Positions 1-9,200 of a DNA stretch of 64,000 bases are shown piece after piece. Source of the DNA: Sediminibacterium sp. (GTDB lineage: Bacteria > Bacteroidota > Bacteroidia > Chitinophagales > Chitinophagaceae). The stretch covers positions 62,001 to 126,000 of the forward strand of contig JAOASM010000050.1 of assembly GCA_030158665.1 (NCBI GenBank), written 5' to 3'. Both the position numbers and the translations under genes were made by a program. The first letter of the stretch is position 1, and each line of letters begins with the position of its first letter. A model generated the notes under the pieces. It saw only the letters and a program-made list of their open reading frames with translations, was not told the origin of the DNA and did no database searches.

Positions 1-1
1 C

Positions 2-1273
2 TTATTCTTAATCAGCGCAAAGCTGACTTTATTTGTATTTATTTTACTACCAGTAGCTGGCTTTATTGTAGGAAGAATAGGACGTAGTTTAAAAAAGCAT
101 ACCAATAGTGCGCAAGTTAAATGGGGAGAGATTTTAAGTCAGATGGAAGAGACTTTATCTGGATTAAGAATCATCAAAGCATTCAATGCAGAAGGAAAAG
201 TGAAAGGTCAGTTTTACGGATTGGTAGAAGATATCTTTAATTTAAAGAATCGAATTTTAAATCGTCGTGACTTAGCTTCTCCTGTGTCTGAATTTTTAGG
301 CGTGACCATTTTATGTGGTGTACTTTGGTTTGGAGGCAAGCTGGTTTTAAGTGGTGATATTTTATCTCCAGGTTCTTTTATCACTTATGTAGCTTTGTTC
401 TCGCAAATTATCAACCCTGCAAAAGCCTTGTCACAGGCTATTTACAACGTCAATAGAGGTACAGCAACTTTAGATAGATTGAATGAGATCTTAGAAGCAC
501 CAAATACCGTAGAAGAAGTTGCCAACCCTATTTTAATTGAAGGATTCAAAGACAATATTCATTTTGACAATGTTGGATTTGCTTACCATGATGCAAGTAT
601 TTTGAACCATATTGAATTGACCATAAAAAAAGGTACCACCGTTGCTTTAGTAGGATCTTCTGGTGCAGGGAAAAGTACACTTGCCGATTTGGTGCCTAGG
701 TTCCATGATGTGACCACAGGTAACTTATACATTGATGGAAAAAATATTAAAGACTATAGCTTACATAGCTTAAGACAACTCATCAGTATTGTAACACAAG
801 AACCTATCTTATTCAATGATACGATTGCTGCCAATATCGCTTTAGGAAAACCAGAAGCTACGATGGAAGAGATTATTGCTGCTGCTAAGATTGCCAATGC
901 TTATGACTTTATCACAAAGAAAGAAGGTGGATTTGAATCTATGATTGGTGACCGTGGAAGTAAATTAAGTGGGGGCGAGCGTCAACGTTTAACCATTGCA
1001 AGAGCCGTATTGAAAAATCCTCCGATCTTAATTTTAGACGAAGCCACTTCTGCCTTAGATACAGAAAGTGAAAGGCTGGTACAAGATGCGATTAACAATA
1101 TGATGCAAAACAGGACTTCTATTGTCATTGCCCATCGCTTATCTACGATTCGCCACGCAGATGAAATCATCGTACTACAGAAAGGCGCCATTGTAGAACA
1201 TGGCAACCATGAGACTTTGCTAGCACAAGGTGGTTACTACAAGAAGTTGATCGAGATGCAGGAAGTGAAATAG
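2..1273 (+). CDS. ABC transporter ATP-binding/permease protein, MsbA-like lipid/multidrug exporter (5' end outside window)
   Basis: Frame stays open to the window edge (LFLISAKLTLFVFILLPVAGF...); Walker A GSSGAGKST, signature LSGGERQR, Walker B ILILDEATSALD. Confidence 0.93.
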   Translation, partial: LFLISAKLTLFVFILLPVAGFIVGRIGRSLKKHTNSAQVKWGEILSQMEETLSGLRIIKAFNAEGKVKGQFYGLVEDIFNLKNRILNRRDLASPVSEFLGVTILCGVLWFGGKLVLSGDILSPGSFITYVALFSQIINPAKALSQAIYNVNRGTATLDRLNEILEAPNTVEEVANPILIEGFKDNIHFDNVGFAYHDASILNHIELTIKKGTTVALVGSSGAGKSTLADLVPRFHDVTTGNLYIDGKNIKDYSLHSLRQLISIVTQEPILFNDTIAANIALGKPEATMEEIIAAAKIANAYDFITKKEGGFESMIGDRGSKLSGGERQRLTIARAVLKNPPILILDEATSALDTESERLVQDAINNMMQNRTSIVIAHRLSTIRHADEIIVLQKGAIVEHGNHETLLAQGGYYKKLIEMQEVK

Positions 1274-1323
1274 TTAGTTGCCTAAACTTTAGTTTCATTT
1301 AAAATAGCATTCCATATAGACAA

Positions 1324-1347
1324 TAATTCAGTATTTATACTGAATTA
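1324..1347. repeat. Perfect inverted repeat TAATTCAGTAT-TT-ATACTGAATTA
   Basis: 11-bp arms around a 2-nt centre, no adjacent T-tract; intergenic, about 87 bp before the probable ATG at 1434. Confidence 0.7.
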
Positions 1348-1433
1348 ACTTCATTGCTTACCTGCTAACTTCATACTAGCTCGATTTGAGTAACTCAATT
1401 GTAAAATTGACAAATAAAATCAAAAAGAGAGTT

Positions 1434-2687
1434 ATGAAAAAAATGTTGGTTTATGGTCTCTTCCTCATTTCAATAAGTTCTTGTAAAAAAGATGTATCTA
1501 CCCAGATTGAATCCTCAGTAATTAAAGACAAGACAATTGCATGGATGATTTCAAAAAAAACGAATGTAACTTCTTTGCAATCGGCAACTATTGATTCGGT
1601 TGTGAAAAATCTAAATTGGGATGTGGTTTCATTTGATCAGATAAATGATAGTCTTAAGTCCGTCTTTATCCCTGTTTATAGCAATGAAATAAAAGGACTG
1701 ACAGTATTGTACAATGCAAGCAACCAATCCATTGATACTGGAAATTTAGTTCTAATAAAATCTATTGACGCTAAAGACCCCATAAATCATATAAATATAT
1801 ACAACCCAAACCTTCCTCCTAATTTCACTGGAACAATATCTGTATTTTCAGTTCATAATGAATTCGAATCTAAGCTAGGTGTAGTAAACGGTAGAAAAAT
1901 ATATAAAGCTGAGATAAGGAGTAAAAAATACAAAGAAACAATTGAGAATAAGAACCTAAATAAGAAAACAAATAATATTGAATGTATTGAACACTACTTA
2001 GTAACCACTTATAACGATGGGTCGCAAGATTGGATATTTTTAGGCCAAACCTGTTCTAATTCAATAGGATGCGAAACAACTACTATCAATCAAATCGCAA
2101 ATGAGTCATTCATAAAAATAAGTAGCTGCACTGGGGGTGGTTCTGGTCCAGGCACACCTGGTTACGCAGAAGCTATTTATGATGCTGAATTGCAAGCTTT
2201 TGAAAAATACTACAGAGATAAAATGTCTGAATTAGAAAAAGACATCTTTGATAACGAAATGAATTTTGTTCAAAAAGTATACTATTTAAAAAATGCGCAA
2301 CTTGCCAAAATTGCAGCAGAGGCTCAATTTCCAACAAGTTTGTATAATGGCAAAGGAGATGCTTATCGGCATGCATTATTTGTTGCAATGAATGCCAAAG
2401 ATTTAGGTCCTGATTTGGCAAAAAGAATGGCTGATGCGCATGAATTAAGAATTGTACAAGGTGAATTTTTAAGTCCAGAAATGGATAAAAGAAATAATTT
2501 AATTGGAATATCAATTTATGATTATTTAAAAACGTTGCCTATAGATTATACTTCTTATGTCGGAATGTTACATGTTTTGATAAATGAGAAATTAGAAAAT
2601 GGGGATTTTTGGATTATCAGTAATTTAGACCCATATGGAAAAGAAACAAATTTGTCACAATTAATTAAATCCAATGAAAAACAATAA
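1434..2687 (+). CDS. Lipoprotein with C-terminal DUF6973-like domain (GKGDAYRHALFVAMNAKDLG...ADAHE)
   Basis: ORF track starts at TTG 1386; the ATG at 1434 gives a lipobox signal peptide MKKMLVYGLFLISISSC; C-terminal motif recognised from memory. Confidence 0.7.
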   Translation: MKKMLVYGLFLISISSCKKDVSTQIESSVIKDKTIAWMISKKTNVTSLQSATIDSVVKNLNWDVVSFDQINDSLKSVFIPVYSNEIKGLTVLYNASNQSIDTGNLVLIKSIDAKDPINHINIYNPNLPPNFTGTISVFSVHNEFESKLGVVNGRKIYKAEIRSKKYKETIENKNLNKKTNNIECIEHYLVTTYNDGSQDWIFLGQTCSNSIGCETTTINQIANESFIKISSCTGGGSGPGTPGYAEAIYDAELQAFEKYYRDKMSELEKDIFDNEMNFVQKVYYLKNAQLAKIAAEAQFPTSLYNGKGDAYRHALFVAMNAKDLGPDLAKRMADAHELRIVQGEFLSPEMDKRNNLIGISIYDYLKTLPIDYTSYVGMLHVLINEKLENGDFWIISNLDPYGKETNLSQLIKSNEKQ

Positions 2688-3021
2688 ATTTATCTTTTTT
2701 TTAATTCTTATTATCTTTACGGCTTTAACTAGTTGCGAACAAAGAGGAACCATCGTACTCGATAATTTAAAAAATGACACAACTATAATCATACCCATAA
2801 AATGGATAACCTCAGATCCAACATGTGTAATATTGAATATTACAGGATACACTGATGATTCATGTGGAATTATTAACAATACCTTTCTTATACCAAAAGG
2901 GAAAATAAATATAACTAGTAGACCAGACTGGTATAATGATGATTACTATCCTTTTAAATATAGAAAATATAAATCAAAAAATACTTCATTGAAAATTGAA
3001 TACTATTTTCCTGGACTCTAA
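2674..3021 (+). CDS. Small hypothetical lipoprotein, start overlapping the upstream stop by 14 nt
   Basis: Lipobox signal MKNNKFIFFLILIIFTALTSC; ATGAAAAACAATAA overlaps the preceding stop codon. Confidence 0.65.
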   Translation: MKNNKFIFFLILIIFTALTSCEQRGTIVLDNLKNDTTIIIPIKWITSDPTCVILNITGYTDDSCGIINNTFLIPKGKINITSRPDWYNDDYYPFKYRKYKSKNTSLKIEYYFPGL

Positions 3022-3030
3022 AAAAGCAAC

Positions 3031-3059
3031 AAAAAACCCGATCGATGATCGGGTTTTTT
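3031..3059. terminator. Bidirectional Rho-independent terminator between convergent genes
   Basis: AAAAAACCCGATCGATGATCGGGTTTTTT. Confidence 0.85.
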
Positions 3060-3095
3060 AATATCACTATACTAGCAATTTACTTGCTTAAATTA

Positions 3096-4157
3096 TTATT
3101 GTTCGCTGCTATTTTTTACATAACCTAATTTTGCTTCTAAGCTTAAAGTAGCATGTGGCACAGCGCGTAAACGAGCTTTGTCAATCAAGCGACCTGTCAC
3201 TCTACAAATGCCGTAGGTTTTGTTTTCAATACGCATTAATGCTTTCTCTAGGTGATCGATGAAAGTGATTTGACGGCTAGCCATTTGGCCTAACTGCTCT
3301 CTTTCCATGCTTACACTACCATCTTCCATGGTCATGTATCTTGCATCATCATTGTCGCCACCCATTTCATCCTTACGAGTGATTAAACCTTGTAAGTAGA
3401 CTAACTCTTTTTTGGCAGCGTCTAATTTCTTTGAAATCAAATCTCTAAACTCTGCTAATTCAGCATCAGAATATTTTACTAAAGTCTCTGTTGATCTTTC
3501 TACTTCTTTCCTCTTTTCCATTGGCACATAACCTGGTTGATAAGGTACACTGCTCTTTGCATTGATCTTTGGCACTTTGATGTCCTTGATCGGTTCTGCT
3601 GCCTTACGCACTGGCTTAACCGGTGGTGTAGGAATAACAGGAACTGGTTTTGCAGGAGGTACATATTTCTCTACTGGCTTTGGAGCCACAACTGGTTTTA
3701 CTGGAGCTTTTGCAACTGGTTTAGCCGGTGCTTTTGCAGGAGCTGCTTTTTTAGCAGGTGCTGCAATTGGTTTTGCTGCAACAACTGGTTTAGCAGGCGC
3801 TTTCACAGGTGCTGCCTTTTTTGCTGGAGCTGCTACTTTCTTAGCTGGAGCTGCCACCACTTTTACAGGAGCCGCTTTTTTTACAGGCGCTGCCTTTTTT
3901 GCTGGAGCTGCTTTTTTTACAGGAGCCGCTTTCTTAGCTGGTGCAGCCTTCTTTACAGGAGCCGCTTTTTTTACAGGCGCCGCCTTTTTTGCTGGAGCTG
4001 CTTTTTTTACCGGAGCTGCCTTTTTTGCTGGAGCCGCTTTTTTAGCTGGCGCTGCTTTCTTAGCTGGAGCTGCCTTTTTTACAGGAGCCGCTTTTTTTGC
4101 TGGCGCTGCTTTTTTAGCTGGAGCCGCTTTCTTAGGTGCTGGTTTTTTTGTAGCCAT
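3096..4157 (-). CDS. TraR/DksA-family protein with long N-terminal Lys/Ala/Pro histone-H1-like tail
   Basis: C-terminal half has the DksA-like fold sequence (YGICRVTGRLIDKARLRAVPHATLSLEAK); N-terminal about 195 aa are KKAAPA/KKAAPV repeats. Confidence 0.85.
   Translation of the reverse strand: MATKKPAPKKAAPAKKAAPAKKAAPVKKAAPAKKAAPAKKAAPAKKAAPVKKAAPAKKAAPVKKAAPVKKAAPAKKAAPVKKAAPAKKAAPVKKAAPVKVVAAPAKKVAAPAKKAAPVKAPAKPVVAAKPIAAPAKKAAPAKAPAKPVAKAPVKPVVAPKPVEKYVPPAKPVPVIPTPPVKPVRKAAEPIKDIKVPKINAKSSVPYQPGYVPMEKRKEVERSTETLVKYSDAELAEFRDLISKKLDAAKKELVYLQGLITRKDEMGGDNDDARYMTMEDGSVSMEREQLGQMASRQITFIDHLEKALMRIENKTYGICRVTGRLIDKARLRAVPHATLSLEAKLGYVKNSSEQ
3864..4133 (-). repeat. 18-bp-period tandem repeat encoding about 15 consecutive KKAAP(A/V) hexapeptides
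   Basis: Counted from the translated protein, residues 9-98. Confidence 0.9.
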
Positions 4158-4159
4158 AA

Positions 4160-7100
4160 TTATCCTTTTTGTCTAACTAAAATCCTTAGTTTTTGATCAT
4201 TTATTTCGATATCAACGCCTTCTTCAAGGCTAGAGACCCAATCGATTTGGGTCGCCAATATTTCGCGGCAAATATAGGCTGAAAATTCATTAATGGAATC
4301 TTTCATATTTGGGTTATCCACAATTTGGAGTAAAATCTTGTCTGTGAGCTCAAAATTGGCCTCTTTTCGGATGTTTTGGACCCTATTTACCAATTCTCGA
4401 GCATTTCCTTCCTTTAAAAGTGCTTCAGAAAGGCTAATATCCAATGCAACAGTCAAATTGCCCTTAACCGCCACGCTCCAGCCTGGAATATCTTCCGCAA
4501 TTATATCTACTTCATTGATTAACAATGGAATAGAAGTTCCGTCAACCTTAATGGTTAGGTTCCCGTTACGCTCAAGCTCAGAAATTTCATTTTGCGTCAA
4601 AGCTGCAATGACAGCAGAAGCTTGTTTCATCTTCGTACCCAATTTTGCACCCAATAATTTGAAATTCGGTTTTAGCTTTTTGCTAATGACTCCTTCTGTC
4701 TCTGTGATATAATTAATTTCTTTTACGTTTACTTCTGCTAGAATTAATTCTTCCATTTGTTCAATGGCCAATTTCATCGCCGGGTCTAAAACTGGTATCA
4801 ATATTTTTTGCAATGGTTGGCGCACTTTGATATTTACTTTTTTACGTATAGATAAAACCAAAGAACAAATATCCTGTGCCAACTGCATTCTTGTTTCTAA
4901 AGCTGCATCCATTTTAGATGGATCGGCTTTGGGGAAATCAATATGGTGAATGGTCGTTGCTTCAAATCGTTTTGTCAACCCATTCAAATTTCTGAACAAT
5001 TGATCACAGAAGAATGGAGCAATAGGTGCCATCAATCTTGCAATCGTCTCAATGCATTCGTATAAGGTTTGATAAGCTGCGATTTTATCATCTGTATAAG
5101 TTCCCTTCCAGAATCGTCTTCTACATAAACGCACATACCAGTTACTTAAATGCTCATCTACAAAGGTCTCAATTGCACGCCCAGCAATGGTTGGCTCAAA
5201 ATCATCCATCGCCACTGTCACAGTCTGCACTAAACTATTTAATGAAGAAATAACCCAACGGTCAATCTCAGGTCGATCTTTCACTGGGATATAAGCTTGC
5301 TCAAATTTGAATCCATCTACATTCGCATACAACACAAAAAATTGATAGGTATTGTATAATGTACCGAAGAATTTTCTTTGCACTTCTTGTATTCCTGATA
5401 AATCAAACTTTAAATTATCCCAAGGAGATGCGTTAGTAACTAAATACCATCTAGTCGCATCTGCTCCATAAGTTTCTAATGTCTCAAATGGATTCACCAC
5501 ATTGCCTAAACGCTTACTCATTTTGTTGCCGTTCTTATCCAACACCAATCCATTACTCACTACGGCCTTATAAGCCACTTTATCAAACAATAAAACGCCT
5601 AATGCATGTAATGTATAGAACCAACCTCTTGTTTGGTCTACTCCTTCTGCTATAAAGTCGGCAGGAAATGCCAATCCTTTTTCAATTAAATCTTTATTCT
5701 CAAATGGATAATGCCATTGTGCATAAGGCATTGCGCCCGAATCAAACCATACATCCACTAAGTCTGAAACACGTTTCATTGGTTGACCAGAAGGACTTAA
5801 GATTTCAATTTGATCTACAAATGGCTTGTGCAAATCCACATCCAATTTCCCATCTACCACTTGTAATTGAACACCTTGGTTAAATCCTTTTTCTTTCGCT
5901 GCTAAAAATCCTGCAGTCAATTCATCTATTGATCCAATACAAACTTCTTCTGTTCCATCTTCTGTTCTCCAGATAGGTAATGGTGTTCCCCAGTATCTAC
6001 TTCTAGATAAATTCCAGTCCACCATGTTTTCCAACCAGTTACCAAAACGTCCTTCTCCTGTGCTTTTTGGTTTCCAGTTGATGGTTTTATTCAACTCCAC
6101 CATTCTGTCTTTCACTGCAGTCGTCTTGATAAACCATGCATCTAATGGATAATATAAAATGGGTTTATCTGTTCTCCAACAATGCGGATAATTGTGTTCG
6201 TATTTTTCTACTTTAAATGCTCGATTCTCTTTCTTTAATTTCACAGAGATATCTACATTCACATCTTGAAAATCTTTTTCGTCTTTATAATTCTTTACGA
6301 ATCTTCCAGCGAACTCTCCCACACCATCAATGAATTTTCCTTCTCTATCTACTAAAGTAATGATCCCTAAATTATTTTTTTGTCCTACTTTATAGTCATC
6401 TGCTCCAAAAGCTGGTGAAGTATGCACGATACCCGTTCCATCTTCTGTGGTAACAAAATCTCCTAGTATAATTTTAAATGGATCGCCTTCTATATTGGCA
6501 GGGTTATTTGCTTCAAATGGCATCAACTGCTCATAGCGCAAGCCGTCTAATTGGCTTCCTTTGAATGTAGCCAGTTCTTTCCATGGTAACACTTTATCTC
6601 CTTCTGCAAAACTTGTTAAGCTTAATCCTTCCTCCTTGAAATACTTTGATACCAAGGCTTTTGCCACAATTACATTCACAGGCATTGTTGTATACGGATT
6701 GTAAGTAGCGATTAAAGCATACTCAATATTTGGTCCAACAGTCAATCCTAAATTTGATGGCAAAGTCCATGGTGTTGTCGTCCAAGCCATATAATACACT
6801 TCGTTCGTCAATGTATTTACAGCTGCAGCATCAAAAATAAATTGACTTTCTGCTGATGCAATTGCTTTAAACATTGCCACAACAGAAGTGTCTTTTACAT
6901 CTTTGTACGTGCCTGGCTGATTTAACTCGTGTGAACTCAATCCAGTACCTGCAGCAGGTGAATAAGGTTGAATACTTACACTTTGATACAAGTATCCTTT
7001 TTTGTAAAGGGTACTTAAAATCCACCACAAAGTTTCAATATAATTATTCTCAAATGTGATGTATGGATTGTTTAAATCTACCCAATACCCCATCTTGTTG

Positions 7101-7510
7101 GTAATGTCGTCCCACTCTTTTTTATAGCGCAATACAGCTTCTCTACATTTTTGATTGTAGGCTTCTACCGTAATTGTTTTTCCAATATCCTCTTTAGTAA
7201 TACCCAGTTCTTTTTCTACACCTAACTCTACTGGTAAGCCATGGGTATCCCATCCGCCCTTGCGTTTTACTTGAAATCCTTGCATGGTTTTATAACGACA
7301 AACCATGTCCTTTAAAGTTCTTGAAATAACGTGGTGAATTCCAGGCATCCCATTGGCGCTTGGAGGACCTTCATAAAACACGAACGGTGTTTTACCTTCT
7401 CTTAATTGAACAGATTGTTCAAAAGCTTGTTCTTTTTTCCAAGCTGCTAAAATTTCTGCCTCTATGGTTGGCAAATGTAAGCCACTGAATTCTGGATATT
7501 GATTACTCAT
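4160..7510 (-). CDS. ileS: Isoleucyl-tRNA synthetase
   Basis: PSANGMPGIHHVISR (HIGH-like), KMSKRLGN (KMSKS), length 1116 aa. Confidence 0.97.
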   Translation of the reverse strand: MSNQYPEFSGLHLPTIEAEILAAWKKEQAFEQSVQLREGKTPFVFYEGPPSANGMPGIHHVISRTLKDMVCRYKTMQGFQVKRKGGWDTHGLPVELGVEKELGITKEDIGKTITVEAYNQKCREAVLRYKKEWDDITNKMGYWVDLNNPYITFENNYIETLWWILSTLYKKGYLYQSVSIQPYSPAAGTGLSSHELNQPGTYKDVKDTSVVAMFKAIASAESQFIFDAAAVNTLTNEVYYMAWTTTPWTLPSNLGLTVGPNIEYALIATYNPYTTMPVNVIVAKALVSKYFKEEGLSLTSFAEGDKVLPWKELATFKGSQLDGLRYEQLMPFEANNPANIEGDPFKIILGDFVTTEDGTGIVHTSPAFGADDYKVGQKNNLGIITLVDREGKFIDGVGEFAGRFVKNYKDEKDFQDVNVDISVKLKKENRAFKVEKYEHNYPHCWRTDKPILYYPLDAWFIKTTAVKDRMVELNKTINWKPKSTGEGRFGNWLENMVDWNLSRSRYWGTPLPIWRTEDGTEEVCIGSIDELTAGFLAAKEKGFNQGVQLQVVDGKLDVDLHKPFVDQIEILSPSGQPMKRVSDLVDVWFDSGAMPYAQWHYPFENKDLIEKGLAFPADFIAEGVDQTRGWFYTLHALGVLLFDKVAYKAVVSNGLVLDKNGNKMSKRLGNVVNPFETLETYGADATRWYLVTNASPWDNLKFDLSGIQEVQRKFFGTLYNTYQFFVLYANVDGFKFEQAYIPVKDRPEIDRWVISSLNSLVQTVTVAMDDFEPTIAGRAIETFVDEHLSNWYVRLCRRRFWKGTYTDDKIAAYQTLYECIETIARLMAPIAPFFCDQLFRNLNGLTKRFEATTIHHIDFPKADPSKMDAALETRMQLAQDICSLVLSIRKKVNIKVRQPLQKILIPVLDPAMKLAIEQMEELILAEVNVKEINYITETEGVISKKLKPNFKLLGAKLGTKMKQASAVIAALTQNEISELERNGNLTIKVDGTSIPLLINEVDIIAEDIPGWSVAVKGNLTVALDISLSEALLKEGNARELVNRVQNIRKEANFELTDKILLQIVDNPNMKDSINEFSAYICREILATQIDWVSSLEEGVDIEINDQKLRILVRQKG

Positions 7511-7578
7511 AAAACGCTTGTCCTATCTGATTTTTAGGCCATGAAGGTACGAATAAGCACTCAAAAAAGGAAACGAAA

Positions 7579-8214
7579 TTATGCGGCTTCTTCTGAAGGA
7601 AAAAACTTGCCTTGAAAGATAAACAAGGCAATCACCCCAGAACTAATGGCCATATCGGCAAAATTGAATACCGGACGGAAGAATTCAAAGGTTTCTCCAC
7701 CCCAAATAGGCATCCAGCTCGGAAATTGTGCGTCTGTAATGATGGGGAAATAAAACATATCCACCACTTTACCATGTAAGAAACTAGCATACCCGCCCCC
7801 TTCTGGCAAAAACTGGGCTACCATCGTCGTGTAAGGAATACTGGCGTCAAACAATAAGCCATAAAACATACTATCAATTAAATTACCCAATGCGCCAGCA
7901 TAAATCAAGGCAGAGCAGATGATGAATCCAGTGTGGTACTGCTTCTGTATAAATCCTTTGATTAAGAAAGTTCCCCAAATCACCGCAACCAACCTGAATA
8001 AGGTCAATGCAATTTTTCCAAATCCGCCACCAAATTTTAGACCCCAAGCCATCCCTTCATTTTCTACAAAATGCAACCTGAACCAAGATCCAATCACTTG
8101 ATGTTCTTCGCCTAAAAAGAAGTTTAATTTGATATAGAATTTTAGCAATTGATCAATCAATATAATCGCAATGATTAATGCTGCTACTTTCTTTCCGTTC
8201 ATCTTGAATTGCAT
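7579..8214 (-). CDS. lspA: Lipoprotein signal peptidase (signal peptidase II)
   Basis: Motifs VENEGMAWG, GALGNLIDSMFYG, VVDMFYFP...FNFADMAI; next to ileS. Confidence 0.95.
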   Translation of the reverse strand: MQFKMNGKKVAALIIAIILIDQLLKFYIKLNFFLGEEHQVIGSWFRLHFVENEGMAWGLKFGGGFGKIALTLFRLVAVIWGTFLIKGFIQKQYHTGFIICSALIYAGALGNLIDSMFYGLLFDASIPYTTMVAQFLPEGGGYASFLHGKVVDMFYFPIITDAQFPSWMPIWGGETFEFFRPVFNFADMAISSGVIALFIFQGKFFPSEEAA

Positions 8215-8217
8215 ATA

Positions 8218-9186
8218 TTAAATAGTATTGTCCTTGAAATCCTTTGGAAGGTTCTTTTGACGATTTGAAAAGATAGAATACAATATTGAACCTGTTATTG
8301 AAAACACAATGACCAATAGGGATAAAAGCACTTGTGTGTTTTTGTCCATGACCATATTGATATAATGTTCTCCTAGCATTTTGACACCAATGAAAATGAG
8401 TACAATTGCAATTCCTTGTTGTAAATGTTCAAATTGATTGACAGCACCTCTCAATAAAAAGAATAAAGAGCGCAATCCAAGTATCGCAAAAATATTAGAA
8501 GTGTAAATAACTAAGCTGCTCATAGAGATGCCCATGACTGCCGGAATAGAATCCAATGCAAATACTAAATCAATGGCAGCAAGCAATACCACTACCACAA
8601 AAAGGCTTGTGTACATTGGCTTTCCGCCGATGCGCATCATGAACTTACCATCTCCGTCTTCGCTAGTGATTGGTAAAAACTTTTTTAAGAAGTGGTAAAT
8701 TTTTGAATCATGTGGATCAAATGCTTCATCTTCTCCCGCTGTAAACATTTTATACCCAGTATACAATAAGAACAATCCAAATAAATATAATATCCAAGCA
8801 AACTTGGCTACCAACGCTACCCCCACTGTAATAAAGATGACTCTAAAGACAATTGCAATCAAAATTCCGATCAACAAGACCCTTGATATGTGTTGTTCCT
8901 TCACCTTAAAGGAATCAAATATTAATATGAAAACGAAAATATTATCAATACTCAAACTCCATTCCATTAAGTATCCACTCAAATATTCAAAAGCTAACTT
9001 CTGACCTTCTTCCACCCACATGAATACAAAAAAACCTAAGGCTAACAATACCCAAATAAATGTTTGTTGAAGCGCTTGACGTATGGAAATGGTTTTATTT
9101 TTTTTACTTAAAAATCCTAAGTCTAAAATTAAAGCAGTGACTACCACTACTCCAAAAACAGCGTATACAATTTGATCTGTTGTCAT
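8218..9186 (-). CDS. TerC family integral membrane protein (Alx-like)
   Basis: EWSLSIDNIFVFILIF, AAIDLVFALDSIPAVMGI; multiple TM segments. Confidence 0.92.
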   Translation of the reverse strand: MTTDQIVYAVFGVVVVTALILDLGFLSKKNKTISIRQALQQTFIWVLLALGFFVFMWVEEGQKLAFEYLSGYLMEWSLSIDNIFVFILIFDSFKVKEQHISRVLLIGILIAIVFRVIFITVGVALVAKFAWILYLFGLFLLYTGYKMFTAGEDEAFDPHDSKIYHFLKKFLPITSEDGDGKFMMRIGGKPMYTSLFVVVVLLAAIDLVFALDSIPAVMGISMSSLVIYTSNIFAILGLRSLFFLLRGAVNQFEHLQQGIAIVLIFIGVKMLGEHYINMVMDKNTQVLLSLLVIVFSITGSILYSIFSNRQKNLPKDFKDNTI

Positions 9187-9200
9187 GCTGTAAAGATAAG

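Noticed and set aside
2173-2514. Minus-strand 113-aa ORF inside the lipoprotein gene
   Set aside because: Antisense to a coherent CDS, no recognisable motif or signal.
3537-4196. Plus-strand ORFs of 219 aa and 204 aa (RSCFFSRC... and GAAFFTGAAFF...)
   Set aside because: Antisense shadows of the repetitive KKAAP-encoding DNA; composition is an artefact of the repeat in other frames.
8218-9186. TerC as part of a tellurite-resistance or stress (ter) island
   Set aside because: No other ter genes nearby; it sits in a housekeeping run (lspA, ileS). A manganese riboswitch is also unlikely, because only about 15 nt separate it from the upstream gene.
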